Shown here piece by piece: positions 53,742 through 61,162 of a DNA stretch of 64,000 nucleotides (position 1 is its first letter; each line of letters starts with the position of its first letter). The position numbers and the translations under genes are program-made. The notes beneath the pieces are model-generated. The model had not been told where the DNA came from and did no database searches. It saw only the letters and a list, made by a program, of their open reading frames with translations. This stretch comes from UBA1672 sp051967755 (GTDB lineage Bacteria > Pseudomonadota > Alphaproteobacteria > Micavibrionales > Micavibrionaceae): NCBI GenBank assembly GCA_051967755.1, contig JBQDYD010000001.1, positions 496,001 through 560,000 on the forward strand. The letters run 5' to 3'.

Positions 53742-56700
53742 AAGCTGCCAACCCCGAAATCTCACGCCCTTGAGCAAGCTTATTAAGCAAAGGCACCAAC
53801 TCTTCCATTAACGCTAACTCTGCCTTTGTTCGGGCTTTCCAGCCTAAATCTAGCGGTTCTAATAATTCGCTGAGCTGTTCGCCATCGAATATCATGCGAT
53901 CCAAGATACGATCAACGAAACCTTGCAGAGCATCATGCTCAATGTTGTGATTATCTGCTATGGCGGCTAGCTCCTTCTCTGATTTTTCGGCTTTGAACTT
54001 TTGATATCCTTCTCGAATAGTTTTTTCATTCAGGCTTTGGTCGGTCGGCAGACTGTTGATGTAATCAACAATATCATCGCGCTCATCCATCAAATTGGCA
54101 CTAGAGCTGATCAAGTCGATCAGTTGTTGGCGACTCATTTTGTGCTTGCTGGGTTTGTCGTCATCCGTAGATTTAGCGATTAAGCCCATGATGTAGTCAT
54201 AATCAATCACGGCAGAAGCAAATAGCACCAGTTCAAATTCTAGTTGCTGTACCGGATCATCGGGGTCGTCACTTCCCTTCGCTTGCTGCGCCTTTAGGCG
54301 TTGCGCTGTCTCAAGATACATACCACGAAACCCGCGCAATTGTTCTTCGGGTAACAATGCACTGACACTTTCTACTTGCTCTTCATTCAGATCAGTATAT
54401 TGATCAAGCTGAGTCTTTAAGCGCTGAACCTCTTTGAAACGGTTTATAAACTCACTTCTGGCAGCATCACCTTTGAGATTGTTTACATTCTCAGGGGTAC
54501 AAGCCAGCCCTTGCGTGTCCATGAATTTCTGAAGATCGCTGACAGCGCTATCTAACTTTTCGATAACCTGTGGCGCAGGGTCAACCAACCAGATTTCTTT
54601 GGCACGGTCTTTATCTTGTCCTGAAAAGCGAGCTATCGCGGTGTTAACGGCATCTTCCTGATAGCGAAAATCCAAGACATTGCCGTATGGTTTCGTATCG
54701 TTGAGCACACGGTTAGTGCGTGAAAAGGCTTGTATCAGACCGTGATACTTGAGGTTTTTATCTACATACAGAGTGTTAAGATATTTGGAATCAAAACCCG
54801 TCAGCAACATATCCACCACAATCACGATGTCGATTTTGTTTTTATATGAGTAATCTTTGTTAGTGTATTTCTGGTCTTTGATTCGTTGCTGCACGTCCTG
54901 ATAATACGAGTCGAATTCGCTAATTGTATGGTTTGTATCATATTGCGCGTTGTAATCAGCAATGATCTGTTTAAGTGCCTTTTTCTTTTCTTCAGGGTCT
55001 TTTTTGTTGTCTTCTTTTTCAGTTACCAAATCCTCTTGTAACTGCTGTACATCTTTGTTGCCTTCGGCGGGCGGAGAAAATACACAAGCGATATTCAAGG
55101 GTTTATAACTATCATCTTCAGCTAGCTTTGAGGCCTGCGCCTGTTTGAATAGTTCATAGTATTCAATAGCGTTGTTGATAGAGGCTGTAGCTAATACCGC
55201 GTTAAACCGCCTTTGGTTAGTCGCGGAATCGTGCTTTTTAAGTATTTCGCCAACAACGGATTCTGGCGATGGCAGCTTGGGTTTTGATTTCTTCTTTTTA
55301 TCACTCGTATCGTCTTTTGGTTTCTCACCAAAGTAGTCGATATGGAAGCGAAGCACGTTGCGATCATCAATGGCATTAGTGATGGTATAGGCGTGCAGCT
55401 GCTTTTGGAAAATATCTTCGGTGGTTTTGTATGAGCCTATAGTTCCATCAATTTTCTTATAGGTAGCGTTATCCTCAAAGATCGGCGTACCCGTGAAGCC
55501 GAATAACTGTGCTTTAGGGAAAAAGGCCTTAATAGCCTGGTGGTTATCACCGAATTGAGAGCGATGACATTCATCAAATATGAAGACAATTCTTTGATCG
55601 CGTAGTGGCTCAAGGCGCTCTTTGTAAGTCTGTTTGCCGTTTTGCTTGTGTTGCTGATTGCGTTTACTATTTTCGTCTAGCGCAAGGCCAAGCTTTTGTA
55701 TGGTGGTAACGATGACTTTATCGGCGTAATCGTCCGATAACATGCGTCGAACCAAGGCTTCGGTATTAGTGTTTTCTTCAACACAACCTTCTTGAAACTT
55801 ATTGAATTCCTCACGGGTCTGGCGATCAAGGTCTTTACGGTCTACGACAAACAGGCATTTATCAATGTCAGGGTTGTCTTTCAATAAAGTGGAAGCCTTG
55901 AAAGATGTCAGCGTTTTACCGCTTCCTGTTGTGTGCCAAATATAACCATTGCCGCGATTTTGATGGATGCAATCGACAATCGCTTTTACCGCATAGATTT
56001 GGTACGGGCGCATAATCATGAGCTTCTGCTCGCTGGCTACCAGCACCATATAGCGGCTGATCATTTGGCCTAAGGTACATTTGGCTAGGAAGTTATCTGC
56101 AAAATCGTCAAGATGAGTGATCTTGGTATTGTCTTCTTTGGCAAGCTGATAAATTGGCAAAAAACGCTCATCAGCGTTAAAACTGAAGTGCTGATTGTGG
56201 TTGTTGGCAAAATAGAGCGTGTTGTCGCGGTTACTGACGATGAAGAGCTGCATAAAACAGAGCAGCGTATTGGCATAGCCATTGCCCACGTCATTCTTGT
56301 ATTCGACAATTTGCTCCATGGCACGGCGTGGTGTGAGGCCAAGCGTTTTCAGCTCTATCTGAACCACGGGAACGCCGTTTATTAGTAGAATAACGTCGTA
56401 GCGGTGATGGCTGTTGTCGGTGTTAATCCGTAATTGATTGATGACTTCGAATTCGTTTTTGCACCAGTCTTTGATATTGACCAAGGTGTATTGCAATGGA
56501 GTGCCATCTTCACGCTGGAAGGTATTGCGTTCACGCAGGGTTTTAGCTGCGGCAAAAATATCTGAATTGACGATTTCATCGCGTAGACGAGCGAACTCAG
56601 AGTCAGTCAGCCGAACGTGGTTTAGGGTTTCAAACTTTTCGCGGAAATTCTGCTCAAGACTGGCCTTGTCGCGTATATCTTCGCGATAGGTATATTTAAG

Positions 56701-56751
56701 GTCTTGAAGCTTCGCAATTAAAGAATTTTCGATCTCTTGTTCTTTTGTCAT
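53734..56751 (-). CDS. hsdR: Type I restriction subunit HsdR
   Basis: 1005 aa. N-terminal PD-(D/E)xK nuclease with D119 and E133-x-K135 (VVQIELKTLG), a SF2 translocase with Walker A WHTTGSGKTLTSFKAS (about residue 275), DECH box VFIFDECHRSQFG (about 393), motif III FTGTPIFE, motif VI-like IQAFSRTNRVLN, and a helical C-terminal assembly domain. It cleaves unmodified DNA after ATP-driven translocation. It is complete and in good order, so restriction should be functional. Confidence 0.96.
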   Translation of the reverse strand: MTKEQEIENSLIAKLQDLKYTYREDIRDKASLEQNFREKFETLNHVRLTDSEFARLRDEIVNSDIFAAAKTLRERNTFQREDGTPLQYTLVNIKDWCKNEFEVINQLRINTDNSHHRYDVILLINGVPVVQIELKTLGLTPRRAMEQIVEYKNDVGNGYANTLLCFMQLFIVSNRDNTLYFANNHNQHFSFNADERFLPIYQLAKEDNTKITHLDDFADNFLAKCTLGQMISRYMVLVASEQKLMIMRPYQIYAVKAIVDCIHQNRGNGYIWHTTGSGKTLTSFKASTLLKDNPDIDKCLFVVDRKDLDRQTREEFNKFQEGCVEENTNTEALVRRMLSDDYADKVIVTTIQKLGLALDENSKRNQQHKQNGKQTYKERLEPLRDQRIVFIFDECHRSQFGDNHQAIKAFFPKAQLFGFTGTPIFEDNATYKKIDGTIGSYKTTEDIFQKQLHAYTITNAIDDRNVLRFHIDYFGEKPKDDTSDKKKKSKPKLPSPESVVGEILKKHDSATNQRRFNAVLATASINNAIEYYELFKQAQASKLAEDDSYKPLNIACVFSPPAEGNKDVQQLQEDLVTEKEDNKKDPEEKKKALKQIIADYNAQYDTNHTISEFDSYYQDVQQRIKDQKYTNKDYSYKNKIDIVIVVDMLLTGFDSKYLNTLYVDKNLKYHGLIQAFSRTNRVLNDTKPYGNVLDFRYQEDAVNTAIARFSGQDKDRAKEIWLVDPAPQVIEKLDSAVSDLQKFMDTQGLACTPENVNNLKGDAARSEFINRFKEVQRLKTQLDQYTDLNEEQVESVSALLPEEQLRGFRGMYLETAQRLKAQQAKGSDDPDDPVQQLEFELVLFASAVIDYDYIMGLIAKSTDDDKPSKHKMSRQQLIDLISSSANLMDERDDIVDYINSLPTDQSLNEKTIREGYQKFKAEKSEKELAAIADNHNIEHDALQGFVDRILDRMIFDGEQLSELLEPLDLGWKARTKAELALMEELVPLLNKLAQGREISGLAAYE

Positions 56752-56785
56752 GCATCTGCCTCAAAATTCATTCGAAAACCAAAAC

Positions 56786-56971
56786 TCATTTGTTCGCCTC
56801 TTTATTCTTCTTCTCTTCTATCCAGCGGTCTATATCCTCGGTCTTAAATCGCCAGCTTCCGCCAACCTTAAAACCGGGCAGCTTACCTTCTGCGGCTAGT
56901 TTGTAAGCCGTTTTCTCGGCGAGCTTTAGATATGCCGCCACCTCTTTCAAGGTCAATATTTGATCAGTCAT
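56786..56971 (-). CDS. AlpA/excisionase-type HTH protein at the head of the hsd operon
   Basis: 61 aa: LTLKEVAAYLKLAEKTAYKL, then GFKVGGSWRFKTEDIDRWIE, a MerR/excisionase-family (HTH_17) fold. It starts the minus-strand run and is 34 bases before hsdR. Genes of this kind often lead type I operons, possibly as regulators; it could also assist the element integrase. An in-frame ATG at 56989 would add six residues. Confidence 0.8.
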   Translation of the reverse strand: MTDQILTLKEVAAYLKLAEKTAYKLAAEGKLPGFKVGGSWRFKTEDIDRWIEEKKNKEANK

Positions 56972-57069
56972 AGCATTTTCTGCCCTCATAACTATAGGGG
57001 AGAATATGGGAAAATAGAGGAATTCACAACCAAAGATATTTATGTTGGCGCAGTTATATACATACGCAT

Positions 57070-57852
57070 CCAAGGTCGTACCTTGGTCGTCCTCCACTGG
57101 CGAAACAGTGGTCGGGGTTAAGCGTCTGAAACGCTTACGGCATCCAATCCACGCAGGGTTGGTCGAGGGAGTTCATGAGGGGCTATGACATGCCCCTTTG
57201 ATTGATGGGAAGTCCATGAAGGGAGAGCTAACTTCTCCTTTCTGGTTGATGGGGATGCAAGGGGAGAGCAAAATCTCGCCCTTGCCCATGGGGTTCTTAG
57301 GGGTAGCTCGGCGGCTCCCCAAGTGGTGATCAAACGGCCAATCGTTTGCTGGTGCAGCATACCAATCACTATGGATTGCGCACCAGACAAGCTCTTGCCA
57401 GAGAATGATAATTCGATGCTTAGAGCGCCGCCAGAGGATAGAACGGACGGGGCAACGTCCTTCTCAAGATAGGTGCGGGGAGGGAAAAATCTTCGATTTT
57501 GTACTACACGCACACATCTTGCGGTCATCGTAAAGCCGTGCCAATAGCGGAACTATGCTGAATTGCAGCAATTTATTCCTACTCACTCTTGTCTCATCTT
57601 CACGATGACGGTGGTGCTGAGGCCTGCCCCAAGGGCAGAAGTTTACTCTTTAACGCTCCGCGCCCACCACCTGTTTACCGACTGCCGATATCTTTATCAA
57701 GCGCGATGTTGAATCATCATCGAGGCAGTCGGATGATCGATGGCATTGCCATCAGGTCATATAGGGTGGGCTTGGCGGCCAGTCAGTTTTCCCCTCGCTA
57801 TTAAGAGCAAGGCCTTGCGCTACTTGCTATGCAAATTGAGAAAACTGGCTGG
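57070..57852 (+). ncRNA. Candidate large, highly structured RNA (about 780 nt)
   Basis: No convincing gene covers this stretch, but it is packed with stems: CCAAGGT/ACCTTGG (57070-57086), CCACTG/CAGTGG (57094-57111), TAAGCGT/ACGCTTA (57119-57137), CCAATCC/GGGTTGG (57144-57162), AGGGGC/GCCCCT (57178-57197), GAAGGGAGA/TCTCCTTTC (57218-57242), an 11-bp bulged stem (57257-57285), 57300-57320, CAAACG/CGTTTG (57331-57348), and a two-tier CTGGTGC/GCACCAG arm enclosing CAATC/GATTG (57349-57386). More follow: 57445-57460, 57473-57513, 57556-57570, CTGCCC/GGGCAG (57624-57638), CCGACTGCC/GGCAGTCGG (57678-57732), GATGGC/GCCATC (57739-57753) and a 13-bp closing stem (57779-57791 with 57840-57852). Every non-Watson-Crick pair found (57148-57158, 57177-57198, 57221-57239, 57308-57313, 57783-57848) is G-U on the plus strand, so would be A-C on the minus. 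Exact ends, promoter and family are unknown. Confidence 0.55.
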
Positions 57853-57856
57853 GGGC

Positions 57857-58237
57857 TTATAACCTTGGAGCGGATTGCAAAACAGCCGTGTAGATTATTT
57901 CACCATCCGCATTGATTGAGCAAAACCCTTCCAGCCTCATTCCACGATCAGGTGGGTTAAGCTCTTTTTGCTCATCTGTTGCCTGCTCGCAAAATGACCA
58001 TGCATCCTTAAACCATTCTGGGGTTTCTGCGGTAGGCATTAGGAAGTATTTTCGCTCAAGTCTTTCGTCTGGAATATCAACAACGATTGCGCGGGTTCCT
58101 GATTTGGAAACAATACTCCATGCTCCCTCTGGCATGTCTGGGCGAGTATGCAAGCCGAGCCTAAAGTATTCGTATATGCCCCAAGAGGCGATGCCGATCA
58201 AAACGAACAAACCAATTTTCTTATAGCTGGGCTTCAT
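57857..58237 (-). CDS. Small membrane-anchored hypothetical protein
   Basis: 126 aa: a basic N-terminus and one transmembrane helix (IGLFVLIGIASWGIYEYF), then a periplasmic domain with two cysteines (WSFCEQATDEQ, LEGFCSINADG). GAGGAAG precedes the ATG. It converges on the structured region, its stop codon lying five bases beyond the last stem. No family recognised. Confidence 0.7.
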   Translation of the reverse strand: MKPSYKKIGLFVLIGIASWGIYEYFRLGLHTRPDMPEGAWSIVSKSGTRAIVVDIPDERLERKYFLMPTAETPEWFKDAWSFCEQATDEQKELNPPDRGMRLEGFCSINADGEIIYTAVLQSAPRL

Positions 58238-58340
58238 TCTTCCTCACTTTCTCATATATCAGTAGCAAGAAAAGCGTTCTTGTAAAGAACTTTTATGAAG
58301 AGAAAATCAGGCGATTGACAGCCATGCTCTCGCCCAAATA

Positions 58341-58416
58341 GCAACTTATGTGTTGCCTAAGCCTAAAAAAGAAACCAATATGTTTCTTGATCAAGAAATA
58401 GCAACATATGAGTTTC
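58341..58416 (+). promoter_or_regulatory. Three 16-bp operator palindromes at exact 30-bp spacing
   Basis: GCAACTTATGTGTTGC (58341), GAAACCAATATGTTTC (58371) and GCAACATATGAGTTTC (58401) share G-(C/A)-AAC-N6-GTT-(G/T)-C. Starts are 30 bp apart, about three helical turns, so bound dimers would lie on one face. They end four bases before the XRE gene start, so autorepression is likely. The divergent membrane-protein gene at 58237 could be controlled too. Confidence 0.75.
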
Positions 58417-58419
58417 AAT

Positions 58420-58728
58420 ATGAATTCACTACTCAAACAAATCAAAAAACGCCGATTAGAGTTAGCACTCAAACAGCACGATATGATGATGCGCGTTGGA
58501 ATGTCGCGCCAGCAATATCAGCGACTGGAATCCAAAGGCAATCCACGGCTAGATACCCTTGAATTGATCGCAAAGGGGCTCAAGAGCGAACTGCTGTTTA
58601 TTCCAAAAGAGAAGCTGGCCACCGTATTGGCAGTATTAGACGACAACACAACGACCTCCGCCGATACTCAAAACAAGAAGCCTCTGGATGAAGACCCGTG
58701 GCAAGGCTTACTAGGGGACACCGAATAA
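58420..58728 (+). CDS. XRE/HipB-like transcription regulator
   Basis: 102 aa. An N-terminal HTH (LLKQIKKRRLELALKQHDMM, then GMSRQQYQRLESKGNPRLDTLELIAKGL) and a short tail. A longer frame starts at 58408, but that ATG lies inside the third operator palindrome, so ATG 58420 is preferred. It probably represses itself through the three palindromes and may act with the Fic-domain protein encoded 165 bases downstream, as antitoxin-like regulators do; this pairing is inferred. Confidence 0.82.
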   Translation: MNSLLKQIKKRRLELALKQHDMMMRVGMSRQQYQRLESKGNPRLDTLELIAKGLKSELLFIPKEKLATVLAVLDDNTTTSADTQNKKPLDEDPWQGLLGDTE

Positions 58729-58778
58729 TGGGCAAATGTAGCTTCTAAAACCTCAACTGCTTACACCATTTGCGCACA

Positions 58779-58884
58779 ATAAGCGAATTATGGCTCGACA
58801 CAATAAGCGAATAATGGTACAACATGATAAGCGAATAATGGTACAACATGATAAGCGAATAATAGATACGCATGATAAGCGAGA
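58779..58884 (+). repeat. Five 24-bp iterons before the Fic gene
   Basis: The element ATAAGCGA occurs at 58779, 58803, 58827, 58851 and 58875, exactly 24 bp apart; copies 2-4 share the longer ATAAGCGAATAATGG or near it. The array fills the gap between the XRE gene and the Fic start (58894). A related degenerate copy (CGAATAATTAAGATACAAC) follows the Fic stop near 60450. Likely binding sites for a regulator, perhaps the winged-helix N-terminus of the Fic protein itself. Confidence 0.85.
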
Positions 58885-58893
58885 AGAACCACC

Positions 58894-60450
58894 ATGGCGA
58901 CCCCTTCCGAAAAACTGGCTGATGCATTAGAAGCACTTCACGACCTTCAGACAAATGGCTCAGTTGCCATACGCTCTGCCGATCTCTCGCGCACCCATCG
59001 TGAACGCCTCGTTCAAAATGGCTTCCTTGAGGAAGTTATCAAGGGCTGGTATGTACCAGCACGCCCCGATGAAACGCGCGGGGAAAGCACAGCTTGGTAT
59101 GCGTCATTCTGGCAATTTTGTGCAGCCTACCTTAATCACTTAAAAGGCGACGACTGGTGTTTATCACCTGAGCAATCTATCGCACTTCATACTGAAAATA
59201 TGACCGTGCCCAAACAGTTATTAGTTCGAGCCACCAAGGCGCGAAACAATGTAACAGAGTTACCTCACGGCACGTCATTACTAGATATTCGCGCTGCGCT
59301 CCCTGAACCCGCTCAGGTGACGACCAAAAACGGTCTGCGCATATACAACCTTCCTGCTGCTTTGATTGCCTGTAGCAAGCAAAGCTTTACTCAAAACCCA
59401 ACCGATATGCGCGCGGCATTATCCATGATCAGTGATGCCTCTGAAGTCTTGGAGCAATTGCTAGAGGGTGGGCATAGCTCTATTGCTGGCCGCTTAGCGG
59501 GGGCATTCAGGAATATTGGCCGCACTCAAATTGCCGACGACATTATGGGCACAATGCGCGCGGCTGGGTATGACTTGCGCGAAACTGACCCGTTTGAGCA
59601 ACAATCCAGCCTAAGCTTCTCACGGCGCGAGCAATCCCCATACGTCAATCGTATTCGGCTTATGTGGCAGGATATGCGGGAAACAGTGATAGCGCACTTT
59701 CCCGCATCGCCCTCGCAAACAGTCGATAAAACTGCATACATGCAACATGTAGAAGATGTGTATGTGACAGATGCCTATCACTCCCTTTCCATTGAGGGAT
59801 ATCGTGTAACGCCTGAGTTGATCAATCGCGTTCGCACTGGAGACTGGAACCCAGAACAAAATGCCGATGATAAAGAACGGCTGAATGCCCTAGCGGCTAG
59901 GGGCTATTGGCAGGCTTACCAAGCCGTGCGCAAGAGCATAGAGCAAATACTCGATGGGCATAATGCGGGGGAAGTCGTCGATAACGATCATCGCGTATGG
60001 TATCGCGAAATGTTTGCGCCCGGAGTGACGGCTGGCATTCACAAGCCTGCTGATCTGGCGGGTTATCGGAATGCGCCCGTGTTTATCCGACGTTCCATGC
60101 ACACGCCGCCAAGCCGAGAGGCTGTGCGCGATGCTATGCCAGCGTTTTTTGAGTTGCTGCAAGCCGAAGAAAATGCCGCAGTGCGCGTTGTGCTGGGGCA
60201 TTTTATCTTTGTGTATATTCATCCCTATATGGATGGTAATGGTCGCACAGGGCGTTTTTTGATGAATGCCATGCTTGCCAGTGGCGGCTACCCTTGGACG
60301 ATTGTGCCGCTGGAAAAGCGCAATGATTACATGGCTGCTTTGGAAGAAGCGAGCACAAACCAAAACATTGAGCCTTTCACGAAATTCTTGGGTTCACTTG
60401 TTCAAGGCGCACTGGACGGTAAAGCAGAGCCGTCAATTCCGAGCGATTAA
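58894..60450 (+). CDS. AbiEi-like winged helix fused to a Fic AMPylase
   Basis: 518 aa. Residues 1-60 (ADLSRTHRERLVQNGFLEEV, then IKGWYVPARP) resemble the winged helix of AbiEi-type antitoxins, followed by an AbiEi-like domain to about 220. The Fic domain has the inhibitory motif S297-x3-E301-G302 (SLSIEG) ahead of the core, and the catalytic loop HPYMDGNGRTGRFLMN starting at H443. Fic enzymes attach AMP or similar groups to target proteins; the Glu in the inhibitory helix keeps them off. A DNA-binding antitoxin-like domain fused to the toxin-like one, behind an iteron array, suggests a self-regulated module. Target unknown. Confidence 0.85.
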   Translation: MATPSEKLADALEALHDLQTNGSVAIRSADLSRTHRERLVQNGFLEEVIKGWYVPARPDETRGESTAWYASFWQFCAAYLNHLKGDDWCLSPEQSIALHTENMTVPKQLLVRATKARNNVTELPHGTSLLDIRAALPEPAQVTTKNGLRIYNLPAALIACSKQSFTQNPTDMRAALSMISDASEVLEQLLEGGHSSIAGRLAGAFRNIGRTQIADDIMGTMRAAGYDLRETDPFEQQSSLSFSRREQSPYVNRIRLMWQDMRETVIAHFPASPSQTVDKTAYMQHVEDVYVTDAYHSLSIEGYRVTPELINRVRTGDWNPEQNADDKERLNALAARGYWQAYQAVRKSIEQILDGHNAGEVVDNDHRVWYREMFAPGVTAGIHKPADLAGYRNAPVFIRRSMHTPPSREAVRDAMPAFFELLQAEENAAVRVVLGHFIFVYIHPYMDGNGRTGRFLMNAMLASGGYPWTIVPLEKRNDYMAALEEASTNQNIEPFTKFLGSLVQGALDGKAEPSIPSD

Positions 60451-60613
60451 CGAATAATTAAGATACAACACGTATGATATTAATAGATACGTGGCTTTAT
60501 TCTGAGAAAGCGATTATTTGTTACCAACAGGCGCGTAGCTAATTTTCAAACATGGGTGCAAGGAAGCGATGCAGCATTTGCTGTTACCGCTTCCTATAAA
60601 TAAGGAAAGCCCC

Positions 60614-60898
60614 ATGGATGAGTTATTAAACGGCAAAAGCATCAAAGCGGATTTTGAAGCGCAGGTAACAGCGGCGCTTATGATCCAAAGCAATGCGCTT
60701 ATCCCTCTCAAGCTTGCCGCTCGCTTATGCGGCATCCCCAAGCATGAAATACTAAGGCGCATTGATTGCGGCACATTCCCTAAACCCAGAACATTATCCT
60801 CAACGGGTAAGCGTATTCGCGAGGCGTTTTACCTGAAAGATTTACATGAGTGGATTAAGTGCCCACACCTCTATCACCAGAGGGGGCTACATGAGTGA
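60614..60898 (+). CDS. AlpA-like HTH protein
   Basis: 94 aa. LIPLKLAARLCGIPKHEILRR, then GTFPKPRTLSSTGKRIREAFYLKDLHEWI resembles AlpA/excisionase-type HTH proteins found at the ends of integrated elements. AAGGAAAG precedes ATG 60614. It overlaps the next gene by 8 bases. Could be the element's recombination directionality factor. Confidence 0.7.
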   Translation: MDELLNGKSIKADFEAQVTAALMIQSNALIPLKLAARLCGIPKHEILRRIDCGTFPKPRTLSSTGKRIREAFYLKDLHEWIKCPHLYHQRGLHE

Positions 60899-61094
60899 TC
60901 AATTAAGCTTGGCACAAATTAAAAGAGCGTATCATCAGGCTGCAAAAATTGTGGCACGATATGGCGATAAATACCTGCCGATATTCGAGCGCCTTGAAAA
61001 AGAATACCAGAGCAGAAAAGATAAAGTTAAAACCTTAAACCGTGCTATAAAAATTGCAGAAAAGCACACGGGATTCGAACCTACAGACCGCTAA
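60891..61094 (+). CDS. Small helical protein at the right end of the element
   Basis: 67 aa, basic and helical: LAQIKRAYHQAAKIVARYGD, then LPIFERLEKEYQSRKDKVKT. It is translationally coupled to the AlpA-like gene. It stops five bases before the right arm-site array. Role unknown. Confidence 0.65.
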   Translation: MSDQLSLAQIKRAYHQAAKIVARYGDKYLPIFERLEKEYQSRKDKVKTLNRAIKIAEKHTGFEPTDR

Positions 61095-61098
61095 AAAC

Positions 61099-61131
61099 TG
61101 GGACACAAAATGGTACACATACTGGGACACA
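61099..61131 (+). promoter_or_regulatory. Right integrase arm-type sites (three, 12-bp period)
   Basis: TGGGACACA (61099), TGGTACACA (61111) and TGGGACACA (61123), direct repeats spaced 12 bp, in the same orientation and spacing as at 32032-32064. They lie 78 bp inside attR. Confidence 0.75.
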
Positions 61132-61162
61132 AATTTTTATAGTAGTAATTTCTAATAGATAT

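Noticed and set aside
57118..57528. Open frame of 136 codons on the minus strand in the hairpin-rich region
   Set aside because: It has no good ribosome-binding site, no recognisable domain, an odd composition, and it lies across perfect RNA stems whose G-U pairs favour the other strand. Frame openness there can result from GC-rich stems.
57589..57804. Open frame of 71 codons on the plus strand in the same region
   Set aside because: Low-complexity Pro/Ser/Arg product without a start signal; overlaps the 9-bp stem at 57678-57732.
57070..57852. Identification of the structured region as RNase P RNA, tmRNA or a group II intron
   Set aside because: I see no RNase P core motifs, no tRNA-like domain with a tag frame and no reverse transcriptase or domain V; left as unknown.
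58779..58884. Possible short CRISPR array
   Set aside because: The 24-bp period leaves spacers of about 9 bp that are themselves nearly identical; no cas genes. Iterons fit better.
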